From assembly GCF_026151205.1 (NCBI RefSeq), contig NC_087077.1:8609983-8673982 (forward strand): a DNA stretch of 64,000 nucleotides. Direction: 5' to 3'. Positions 21,401-28,540 of the stretch are shown one piece after another. Numbering within the stretch: position 1 is the stretch's first letter; every line of letters begins with the position of its first letter. The translations under genes and the position numbers were made by a program. The notes under the pieces were generated by a model that ran no database searches, had not been told where the DNA came from, and saw only the letters and a list, made by a program, of their open reading frames with translations. Source of the stretch: Bolinopsis microptera. Taxonomy: Eukaryota > Ctenophora > Tentaculata > Lobata > Bolinopsidae.

Positions 21401-23930
21401 TCAACACTTACACCACCCTCAGCATCGCCACCATTCTCAACATTGCTACCATTCTCAACATTGCCACCACTCTCATCAATGCCACCACTCTCAGCACTTT
21501 CACCTGACCCATTGTCGTCACTGTTTCCCTCTACATCTTCGTTTGTTATTTCGTTCCTATCTTCATCAGAGATACTTTCTCTTTTTGTCACAGTTTTAAG
21601 ATCGTTATCTTGATCGCTGAGACTCTCGTCTGCTTGTGCTCGGTCATACCAGAACACCAGGAATGTAATGAGCGCTAATACTGGGGCTCTCATGGACTGG
21701 GAGGAACAAATAACAGAAATAATAACAAATGTAGACGTATTATATATTATATAAAACATTAATCATTACACGAATAAGCAACTATTTAAATAAGATGTAT
21801 GAAAACTCATAAAATGTATGATGGTGCTTTCTGGTTGGCCGTTGGGCATATAATTACAGTAGCATTCACATTTCACACGCTTTCTATCTTACTATATATA
21901 AAGCGGGGGGGGGGGGGGGGAGGGTGGGGATCGGGTACTAAGTTCTGTACGTGACGTCGACTAAGTGTAATTTTGTAATTTTTCAAAAGACCCACCCACC
22001 CCCTTCGCGGTACTAACTGTTTTTTCGTATAATAATTAAGACACCTACCCCCTTTTGCCGGCTTTTGCGGTACTAACTGTTGAGAAATCACGGTACTAAC
22101 TGTGTCTTGGTATATAAAATAAGATACCCACCCAAATTGCTTTAAACAGGTCATTAAACATTGGGAAATGGGCAATTATACCCACTATTCAGTAGGGGTT
22201 TTGTTTTCAATGTAGTCGAATTAAAAATACTCATGATTCCCACCCCGGCACCCCCCCCCCCCCCCCCCAATCAACCGTCATCATTTGAAAACCCCCTCCC
22301 CCTCGGCTGCACTGATTACTTTATATGTGAACGACCCCTTACAAGCAAACACTAAACCATATTAATCAAACTGATGAAACATCGCCTCATCGAATGATCG
22401 AATGTTACACGATACGAAATGAATAATTAACTTATTTCTAATAAATGTTATAATGTTTTGAATCTCCCTGAAATAGCTCACGAGGTCAGACCAGGTCATT
22501 TATCTAAAAAACAAAGACATTCTTCCGAGTTAAAAAATTATAAAAACTCTTAGTGTTACTTCGTCGCTTGTTAACTCCATGTTGATCTACAAAAATCAGC
22601 AACATCTAATACTTGGTAATAAACATAATACGTTCTTTGCTGATTGGTTTTCAATAATATAACTCGTATGTACAATATATAACTTGTATAATGTATATTT
22701 GTCTGGGCAAGTTTCTATGGCAACGTAAAACCAAGAAAATAATTAAAAGAAAGTATTAAAAAGAAGGCAGGCTACTGGGTAGCCACTAACCATGTATTAT
22801 TTTAGCAACAATTTATCAAATGGTAGTTTACAGAACAGCAAAGCAAATGACATAGAGATAACCTACTAATTATATTAATGTATTTACGATTCCGCTCATT
22901 ATAACCCAAACTTTAGTTTCTCAGTACAATATTAGCCTCCTCGCAGCAGTATCACATGAGGCCTTTAATATTGATGCCGCGGTGAGGGTAGTGCCACTAA
23001 GTTCATGGACAAAAGTGAAAGGTAGAGTTGAGAGTTGACACTCCCTCGAGTACGTTCCGCAGTACGTATTACGTACTTGAGTACGTGTTCTAGATGAACT
23101 GCTCGATCATAGACTAGAATCCCGACTAGAATATTATCAGATGGCAGGTTGATAATGCAGCGACTTTTAACACTGTCGATAAATGATTAAGAACAAAAGA
23201 TGGCATGGTTATTCTTGGATTGTAATCCTTCAACAGATTGAAATCGAGCCACTTTATTCACGATTAAAATTAAAATGATTATTATATTTATAGTTACGGT
23301 TAGATGATATTATAGTTTATAAGCATTTTAGCCTATACACACAATGTGTTGGAATATAATGTTGAAAAGTTACAATATTGAGTACATTGCCTCAAGTAAG
23401 CTCATCACCAGCTCAACTAGCCCAGTCATCCTGCCCATCTAATTCTATGAGGGGGTAATTGTAGAATTATACATCTTGAATTGTCATGGAACTCGGTGTA
23501 AGACATTAACCTATAAGTTATTAGTTCTATTAAAGTGATCAACCGTGTAATGCAACGTTATATAATAATCTGATAGTACCTAAGCCTAAGGGCTGCAAAT
23601 TTGGCGAATTGTTCAGCTTAACTGCGTCGTTTTTGTCTCTAAATTTAGATGCGGAATTGTACTATTTGCGATATTTTACCGCAACTACATGTTGCCTGAT
23701 GCCTCTGACCGGTCGCTATTTTCTCCTCAAAACGAGCGATTTTCTCGTCAACAATATGATTAATGTTCCACCAACTTCATTCCATTCCAACATTCCTTTC
23801 TAACATATAACATTTAACCTCAGAGTTTGATAGGTTCCTCAACGAGAGAGCTCCCGCTCCCCCGACTACTGCCTTGACCACGTCCAACAAACAATCCCGC
23901 AAACAAGACGACGATTTGTTGGCTTTGTGA
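12319..23930 (+). CDS. TOM1: TOM1-family endosomal adaptor, 3' half, eight exons
   Basis: Eight exons join with consistent phases to 945 coding bases (314 residues and a stop). The product is the C-terminal half of a TOM1/TOM1L-type protein, which links ubiquitinated cargo on endosomes to clathrin and sorting partners. Seen in order: a GAT-domain helix pair (DLHRTCKEMHTRMVELL, LLDLIDKLNNSFIRYDRYE), a Pro/Gln linker with the clathrin-box-like EELLSL, two NPF motifs (NPFQ twice) that could bind EH domains, NDEFDMFAQSRSSTLSDRAQ and EVAYEA...GSLAGAVHSR matching the conserved middle of vertebrate TOM1, then EFDRFLNERAPA and the acidic end DDDLLAL. The N-terminal VHS domain and first GAT helix must lie upstream of the window or in unrecognised exons. 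Identity as TOM1-like is strong; which paralogue is not known. Confidence 0.88.
12413..12547 (+). repeat. 45-bp donor-site triplication
   Basis: Three direct copies of a 45-bp unit start at 12413, 12458 and 12503. Each holds the last 31 bases of the GAT exon and the first bases of its intron (TTTTATTAGGTTCCGTTAAC). Copies 1 and 3 keep the AG/GTTCCG donor; copy 2 has AGGGTCCG. Reading through copy 1 meets an in-frame TAA within the unit, so use of the donor of copy 2 or 3 would truncate the protein. Confidence 0.85.
12712..12950 (+). CDS. TOM1: TOM1-like exon: Pro/Gln linker with clathrin box
   Basis: Acceptor CCTGCAG at 12705-12711, donor AA/GTAAGG at 12950/12951. It encodes YDRYERN, finishing the GAT domain, an Ala/Pro/Gln-rich low-complexity linker, GNIYAAPEP, and SDIEELLSLSVP with a clathrin-box-like LLSL. 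Confidence 0.85.
13132..13253 (+). CDS. TOM1: TOM1-like exon: NPF motif
   Basis: The split codon A/AT gives Asn, so the exon opens with NPFQEFVNAP. The donor is ACG/GTATGT. ENIYTTAP resembles the NIYAAPEP of the previous exon. Exon phase is 2 bases in, 0 out. Confidence 0.82.
13486..13551 (+). CDS. TOM1: TOM1-like micro-exon with second NPF motif
   Basis: Twenty-two codons between CTGCAG and CAA/GTGAGT, phase 0 at both ends, ending in SAPLNPFQ. Being a multiple of three, it could be skipped without changing the frame. Confidence 0.8.
14323..14447 (+). CDS. TOM1: TOM1-like exon: DEFDMF block
   Basis: Acceptor GTTCAG, donor GC/GTAAGT. Encodes NANDEFDMFAQSRSSTLSD, a close match to the DEFDMFALTRGSSLAD block of vertebrate TOM1. 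A long (TA)n stretch (about 14126-14202) lies in the intron before it. Confidence 0.87.
14764..14841 (+). CDS. TOM1: TOM1-like exon: GSLAGAVHSR block
   Basis: Acceptor TTCCAG, donor AG/GTAACA. Encodes SGSEVAYEAAHDVPQEG then SLAGAVHS, parallel to KYEAP...GLAGALDAR in vertebrate TOM1. Confidence 0.85.
15784..15866 (+). CDS. TOM1: TOM1-like exon: DDHWLHELN block
   Basis: Acceptor CCCCAG, donor GAAG/GTAACT. The split codon G/AG joins it to the final exon 8 kb away as SNE-E-FDRFLNER. Confidence 0.82.
15867..16545. other. intron DNA, no gene seen
   Basis: Start of the last TOM1-like intron up to the stop of the nested minus-strand gene. AT-rich, with no supported exon; it may hold the 3' UTR of the nested gene. 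Confidence 0.4.
16546..21693 (-). CDS. giant acidic six-residue-repeat membrane protein nested in TOM1-like intron
   Basis: One uninterrupted frame from ATG at 21693 to TAA at 16546 gives 1715 residues. I chose this Met because MRAPVLALITFLVFW...AQA is a good signal peptide; an earlier in-frame Met at 21759 would bury it. After about 75 non-repeat, acidic and Ser-rich residues comes the repeat region: about 260 six-residue units, mostly ENGG followed by DV, NV, ND or DA, or their variants. Then follows DLHKDDDHHKDDSGEE, a basic KKGKKG stop, one membrane helix (FIIAIVLGVVMCLFVF) and a short tail (YRQRFIKYNY). This predicts a type I surface protein with a highly negative, flexible ectodomain. 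The region has no cysteine, and the role is unknown. It lies wholly in the last intron of the TOM1-like gene, antisense. The lack of any stop over 5.1 kb with signal peptide and anchor at the right ends argues for a real gene. Confidence 0.75.
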   Translation of the reverse strand: MRAPVLALITFLVFWYDRAQADESLSDQDNDLKTVTKRESISDEDRNEITNEDVEGNSDDNGSGESAESGGIDESGGNVENGSNVENGGDAEGGVSVENGGDVENNDNVENGGNVENNDNVENGGNVENGSNVENGGDAEGGGSVENGGDVENNDNVENGGNDENGDDVENGGNAEGGGSVENRGDVESGGNDENGGDAENSGDVENGGDVENGGDVENGGNVENGGDVENGDDAENNGDVENGGDVENGGDAENSGDVENDGNVENGGDDENGGNVENGGNDENGGDVENGDDAENNGDVENGGDVENGGNDENGGNDENGGDDENGDDVENGGNAEGGGSVENRGDVESGGNDENGDDVENGGNDENGGDVENGGVAENNGDVENGGDVENGGNVENGGNDENGGDVENGDDAENNGDVENGGDVENGGDAENSGDVENDGNVENGGDDENGGNVENGGNDENGGDVENGDDAENNGDVENGGDVENSGDVENGGNVENGGNDENGGDVENGGDAENSGDVENGGNVENGDDAENNGDVENGDDAENNGDVENGGDVENDGVAENNGDVENNGDVENGGNVENGGNDENGGDVENGGVAENNGDVENGGDVENGGNVENGGNDENGGDVENGDDAENNGDVENGGDVENGGDAENSGDVENDGNVENGGDDENGGNVENGGNDENGGDVENGDDAENNGDVENGGDVENGGDVENNGDVENGGDAENSGDVENGGNVENGDDAENNGDVENGDDAENNGDAENNGDVENNGDVENGGDAENSGDVENGGNVENGGNDENGGDVENGDDAENNGDVENGGDVENDGDVENGGNVENGDDAENNGDVENGDDAENNGDVEGGGSVENGGDVENGDDVENGGVAENNGDVENGGDVENGGNVENGGNDENGGDVENGDDAENNGDVENGGDVENGGDAENSGDVENDGNVENGGDDENGGNVENGGNDENGGDVENGDDAENNGDVENGGDVENGGDVENNGDVENGGDVENGGDAENSGDVENDGNVENGGDDENGGNVENGDDVENNGDVENGGDVENGGDAENGGDVENGGNVENGGNDENGGDVENGDDAENNGDVENGGDVENGGDAENSGDVENNGDVENGGDVENGGDAENSGDVENDGNVENNGDVENGGDVENGGDVENNGDVENGGDVENGGDAENGGDVENGGNVENGGNDENGGDVENGDDAENNGDVENGGDVENGGDAENSGDVENDGNVENGGDDENGGNVENGGNDENGGDVENGDDAENNGDVENGGDVENGDDAENNGDVENGGDVENGGDAENSGDVENDGNVENGGDDENGGNVENGGNDENGGDVENGDDAENNGDVENGGDVENGGDAENSGDVENGGNVENGDDAENNGDVENGDDAENNGDAENNGDVENNGDVENGGDAENSGDVENGGNVENGGNDENGGDVENGDDAENNGDVENGGDVENDGDVENGGNVENGDDAENNGDVENGDDAENIGNAEGGGSVENGGDVENGDDVENGGVAENNGDVENGGDVENGGNVENGGDVENGGNVENGDDAENNGDVENGDDAENGGNVENGDDAENNGDVENSGDVENGGDVENGGDVENGDDAENNGDVENGGDAENSGDVENDGNVENGGNDENGDDSGTGGDVDLHKDDDHHKDDSGEETKKGKKGFSMKLRAFIIAIVLGVVMCLFVFYQYRQRFIKYNY
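16745..21500. repeat. 18-bp coding minisatellite, about 260 units, with higher-order repeats
   Basis: The plus-strand unit reads roughly CCACCATTCTCAACATCA with variation at a few places. The period of 18 is kept across about 4.75 kb. Blocks of about ten units recur in the same order many times (for example the run with CATCATTCTCAACATCACC then CTATTCTCAGCATCG near 17741, 17981, 18621, 18851, 19691, 20361 and 20901), which shows growth by segmental duplication. Because the period is a multiple of three and the unit has no stop in most frames, long empty frames also appear on both strands. Confidence 0.92.
21694..21890 (-). other. 5' flank of the nested repeat gene
   Basis: This is the likely promoter and 5' UTR side of the minus-strand gene, with AT-rich TATATATTATATAA (about 21739-21752) about 50 bases ahead of the chosen start. 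That might be a TATA element or only simple sequence. Confidence 0.25.
21900..22341. repeat. MITE-like segment with poly(G) and poly(C) runs and CGGTACTAACTGT iterations
   Basis: The segment has a run of 16 G at 21905-21920 and 18 C at 22251-22268, with GGTACTAACTGT repeated three times between (22009, 22068, 22091). Its end TATGTGAACGACCCCT (22324) recurs at about 50884 beside another G-run (50843-50856), so it belongs to a dispersed repeat family. Confidence 0.45.
22342..23823. other. intron DNA, no gene seen
   Basis: Rest of the last TOM1-like intron. Short open frames have no coding character, and no repeats shared with the rest of the window were noticed. Confidence 0.4.
23824..23930 (+). 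CDS. TOM1: TOM1-like terminal exon
   Basis: Acceptor ACCTCAG ends at 23823 and the stop TGA is at 23928. It encodes EFDRFLNERAPAPPTTALT and the acidic end KQDDDLLAL, matching the EEFDKFLEERAKA...DDMLFAL end of vertebrate TOM1. The terminal LLAL after acids looks like a clathrin-binding box. Confidence 0.88.
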
Positions 23931-25207
23931 GAAAGTTCCCGTCCACGTGAATCTTTCTCTCATAGAGTCATGTGAACTTTCAGTGTATCAGTTGATAGAA
24001 TTTGGTGAATTTGTTACTCAGCTGTGTATAGAACTGTGAATATAAAGAGAAACGTTAGTGACAGTAGACATTTTTGTTTCATTGTGTTGCTCATTCTTGT
24101 TTTAGTGGTTTGACTTTTATTTCGTTTTGTTGTTAAAACGATGGGGAAGTACGTATTTTGATGTCAAATTTGATGACAAAATTATCATATTTCAGACTGA
24201 AAGTAGTGGTACATTATTTGAATCTGTTTCGCGGGGTACAATCATTATTGAGAGGGAAACTAATTTGGCATCATATCATTTGTATTGAATCTTAAATGGA
24301 AGAATTTGTTTGGTATCATGACTCCTATTCAAAATGAAATCATCTCTAGTATTTTGTGGATTTTATCAGGAAAAAAATGTGATGGAATTGTTATGAACGC
24401 TTTTCTTGTAGAATGTAGATGGTGAAGAGTTTTGAACAGGCTAAAGTTTTCGGTTTTGAGCTGGACTCACGAGAGAGTTTCAGTCATTTAACTATATATT
24501 ACTATATTATACTGCGACTGGTTATGAATACTATCGATTTCATTGATAAATTTGACAGTTTTCAGTCCTTAAAAGTTAAATTTTGGTGTTTATCTTCCTC
24601 ACCCTATTGAGAAATGTTTTCTAAATTAAAGCAGAAGCAGCAGTATGTGCAGACACCATGGTAAGACCGGACAACTAAACTATGAAGTACAAAACTTTTA
24701 ATAGAACTTTAGCATTGCTAATGGAATTTACAGACTTTCTGCCCTAACAGTAACAAAATAACGAACAGACGAAGTGATTGTGATATCCCTTTGTGGGAAC
24801 TATAATTACTATAATTACAGACCTAACACGCAGAATTAGAAGTCGAAACACTTTTAACTGAATTTCTCACCCGCAACCAATTAGGTACTAATTAGTCAGT
24901 CAAATATAGATATATGAATATACAATTGAAGAATTCAACATTTCTAACATTAAAGAATCCCACAATTGCACCGCCAGGCATTCAATTTTTAAATTATTTG
25001 ATAGTAACCATGTCCAGTTATATAATACGGTTCCTATATTATATAAGCAGTTGCACTAAATTGTTAAACGATTACAATTAAGTATTTTGAAATTGCAGAC
25101 AGCTCTTTACAAACTCTGTTCGCAGTCAATCTCTCATTACAAATACAACATGATCTTCAGATCTCGGAACGAAACTTTATCTTATTGTCTTATTGTGCAA
25201 CACTTTG
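23931..25207. other. 3' UTR of TOM1-like gene, then spacer without a recognised gene
   Basis: No canonical AATAAA was found close to the stop; AATATAAA near 24038 is a possible variant. The open frame at 24419-24610 has no recognisable product. Confidence 0.4.
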
Positions 25208-25290
25208 ACGGGTGATACTCGTAAAATATCTGTTCCATATCCAACTCGGCGCGCGTCCTGGTAGGTTGTAAACCTACATAACAAGCAACA
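25208..25290 (+). repeat. short dispersed repeat, copy 1
   Basis: CGGGTGATACTCGTAAAATAT, then CAACTCGGCGCGCGTCCTGG and AAACCTACA are shared with the copy at 26866-26945 in the same orientation. It may be a SINE or a small element; no tRNA-like boxes were found. Confidence 0.45.
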
Positions 25291-25356
25291 CTACGCTATT
25301 AATTCCCTTTACATACAATGAGCTATCTTAGTAATAGTATATTTAATGTCTGCAAC

Positions 25357-26216
25357 GGTGAACGGACCGAATCACTACATGACTGAATCCCTAACGGACT
25401 GAATCACTACCAATCACTATTGGTAGGGATTGAGGTATATTTTAGGACTGAATCACTACCGGACTGAATCACTACCGCTAATATCTAAACCTAACCACTT
25501 TGATGTGATCCTGTGACGCTTCGTGGTGATTCCAGGAGTCGTGCCTGAAGAGAGGAGGGGTGGAGGTGGTTCCGATCCATGTCGACTCAAAGTATCTTGC
25601 GAAGGCAGTCATCTCAGCAGGAAGAGAAGGTTTGAGAAGCCGCCACGCCTGGTCCACATCACTGACTGGAACGAAGGGGAGAGCTCCAATCTGCATGAAG
25701 GACTTTCTGATAGGAGAGTTGTCGATAGAGTAGTCAGCAGCAAGTCCCTCGCTCTGCAGGTGTCTCCACAAGGACTGTTTGAAGTGGAAACAGGTCTGGA
25801 GAGGTCTTAAAGGTTCCATCCACGACGAGGTGATCTGACTGATAGATGATGTTGATGTTGTCTGCAGTACCAAGGAGGATAGATCTTCTGGTGTTGGTGT
25901 CGTAGGAGGAGTGAAGGTTCACATCACTGTATTGTCGTATAGCAGGTCATTATGGATGACTTGATCCGAACCAGTTCTCGTTAGGGCTCCTCGTTGCGTA
26001 CGTAAGTCTGTGGATCACATGTCTGACAGGCCCCATAGCAAGCACTCCATGAGAGCACCGGCTCAGATCACGTCATGATATTAGACTAGTAAACTAAGAT
26101 CAACTGGTAGGGATTGAGGTATATTTCAGGACTGAATCACTACCGGACTGAATCACTACCAGTAGTGATATTTGGGTGGTAGTGATTCCGTCCGGTAGGG
26201 ATTCAGTCCTACAATC
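25357..26216 (-). mobile_element. MULE DNA transposon, internally deleted, 9-bp target duplication
   Basis: GTCTGCAAC lies at 25348-25356 and again at 26217-26225, a 9-bp target duplication. Both ends consist of iterated GGACTGAATCACTAC modules and variants (25366, 25413, 25447, 25463; right end 26128-26212 in both orientations). The minus strand carries remnants of a MULE transposase: VVDGTFKTSP with the catalytic-region DGTF block, then FKQSLWRHLQSEGLA and LPFVPVSDVDQAWRLL with WNHHE. The remnants are in more than one frame, and the C-terminal part and any finger domain are gone, so the copy is defective. Confidence 0.8.
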
Positions 26217-26865
26217 GTCTGCAACTGTGTCTATCTCTACAAATTGAACTATATAATAACCCCAGACTGGATCCTAGTACAGGGCAATGACAGAGGGTCT
26301 ATACGAAAGTACGAAGGAACTACTTATTGCCTTGATACTATAGACTTATAGTTATAGAGGTTGTGCTATACATTTATTATTATCAGGCACAGCTTCTCTT
26401 CTGCATGAACTATAAGCATCACTCTCACCATTGATTAAAACTACGTCACGTGATAGTCCAGTCCCCCTTTGAACACACCTTAAAGCTTTCAGTTCTCAGA
26501 TTCTCAGATAAGAGTGGTCAATGTGGGGCGAAAATTCATGGAAGCGAGGCTTCTCATGAGGTTTCATGTTTCATGATATCTATATGATATTCATTCATGA
26601 TCAACCTTGTATTTTGTTACTTATCACTGCAGTCTGCACTGCAGTAACACGTGACACCACTCCGTATAACCGTTACAGATAGAAGAGATAAGATAATCTA
26701 ACAAACCAGGTTGCTTAATGCTTATAGCCGTATTAGGAGATACAAGTGCTTGGTACGATGAAACATTACTATAATGAGTAGAGGACACTGTCCTCAGGAC
26801 AGCGTCTAAAACAAGGGAGTGGCCTCTCTTGTTTGTAATCGAGAAATTTTCTGACGCAACGTTAA
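26217..26865. other. no gene seen
   Basis: Spacer between the MULE and the second copy of the short dispersed repeat. A minus-strand frame (26624-26905) overlaps that repeat and is not supported as a gene. Confidence 0.4.
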
Positions 26866-26945
26866 CGGGTGATACTCGTAAAATATTTGTTTCAACTGAG
26901 TCCAACTCGGCGCACGTCCTGGTAGATTATAAACCTACAAACGCA
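26866..26945 (+). repeat. short dispersed repeat, copy 2
   Basis: Partner of 25208-25290: shares CGGGTGATACTCGTAAAATAT, CCAACTCGGCGC, CGTCCTGGTAG and ATAAACCTACA. Confidence 0.45.
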
Positions 26946-27131
26946 ACGTAATAACGCTCCCATATAATATAATGCTCCCATAATATAATGATCTGAGTAT
27001 CACAGTGCTGGCAAGCACGACCGGTGCATTTACTGTGGGTATACTATGTACCCCCTTTACTATTATACCCCTTTACTATTACACCCCCTTTACTATTATA
27101 CCCCCTTTGGTACACGTTACAAGCCTCTTTC

Positions 27132-27188
27132 GTGCACGCGAAGCGTGCACTCCGGCCGGAGGCGGCGGCCGAAGGCCGCCGCCTCCGG
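27132..27188. repeat. twin GC-rich hairpins, copy 1
   Basis: Two perfect hairpins stand next to each other: an 8-bp stem GTGCACGC with GAA loop (27132-27150), and a 15-bp stem CCGGAGGCGGCGGCC with GAA loop (27156-27188). The same pair occurs inverted at 29935-29991 and 31725-31781. Confidence 0.85.
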
Positions 27189-28031
27189 CAGGAGTTTTTC
27201 AGGCATTAAGACTCATCGGAAGTCGTTCAGCAGATTTATTTTTAGTTCAAAACATTCTAATTTGATGTCAAAGTTAAATTACTTTTAAATATAACTTAAA
27301 CTAAAGTCTAAATAATTATCTTCAAGACCTGAGGTCCGAAATGGACGTATCTTTAAAGCTTTTGAATCTACGGACACCTAAATATAGCCTATAATTGACT
27401 GGCAAAGCGTCTATCCCTGAATATATGTATATATCACAATGCTGGCAAGCATTACCGTTGCTGTTATATTCACAATACTATTTACCCCCTATACTATTAT
27501 ATCCCCTTTATTGTTTTCCGGGCATTAAGACTCATCGAAAGTAGTTCAGCAGGTATATTTAAATTTTAAGTAAAAAACATTCTAATTCAATGTTAAAGAT
27601 GACAGGAATAAGAAATAGTTATGTGGAGGTTTTTAAGAAATTTGCGCAAAATACGAGCCAGCATGTTATACGAAATTAGGTAAAAAACCCAAAATCGCCA
27701 TATTCAGGTGCCTTAAAAACCATGTTAAAATTGAGTAAGAGATCTGAAACTTTGCATGGCGTCTAGACCTTGTCCAAATCGACTGTAAACAAAATTTCAT
27801 GTTTCAGCAGTATCGGCAAGTGGGTTTTCTGGAACCCCTGTTTTACAACAGATTGTCTTGTAGCGCGATGCACTACTGGGTCGCGCGCGCATCAAATAAT
27901 GCTTCTCGCAACCACTTCGGTAGATCGGCGAGATGCACCACTGTGCCTCACCGAGCTGCGAAGGATTGACATCGTGAATCAACAGATTGTCGTGAAGTAT
28001 ATATATGTATATATCAATATGTATAGATGTA

Positions 28032-28540
28032 TTTTACCAAAACCCATAATCATGGGTAGAGTGGACCGCTGCCAGTGTCTCTCTTTCCCAAACAAAAGGA
28101 AATGATATTAATTTGATTGACCGTTCTCAAATGCAAAATGATACCGAGAATGAAATCGGTCGCTCGCTTTTCCCATTCATTCACGGCTTACGAATTGTAA
28201 TAAGTTTCGATTGATTACATCAATCAGATGCTGTAAAAATCTCTTTGGGTTGCGTTCGGGTCGATACCTAGTATTTCGGGGTAAGGGTGGTAGTTATTAC
28301 TTATTGAATTAGCTGAAGTTTATTGAATCTTTATTGCCGAGTACAGCTGCCTTTGGGTAGTTTTTCTTAATCTATTACAATTGTAAATGAATGGGAAAAG
28401 CGAGCGACCGATTTCATTCTCGGTATCATTTTGCATTTGAGAACGGTCAATCAAATTAATATCATTTCCTTTTGTTTGGGAAAGAGAGACACTGGCAGCG
28501 GTCCACTCTACCCATGATTATGGGTTTTGGTAAAATATCA
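28032..28540. repeat. inverted repeat with arms of about 170 bp
   Basis: The left arm (28032-28205) starts with CCAAAACCCATAATCATGGG and the right arm (28375-28540) ends with its complement; the spacer is about 170 bp. The arms include TCGGTCGCTCGCTTTTCCCA. A second palindrome of the same family, with a much shorter spacer, lies at 31150-31435. Confidence 0.75.

Noticed and set aside
16438-21507. Plus-strand frames of about 1600-1690 codons (Thr-Ile-Leu-Asn or Ser-Pro-Phe repeats) across the minisatellite
   Set aside because: They follow from a stop-free unit with a period divisible by three. None has a signal, anchor or plausible ends, unlike the minus-strand frame ending at 16546.
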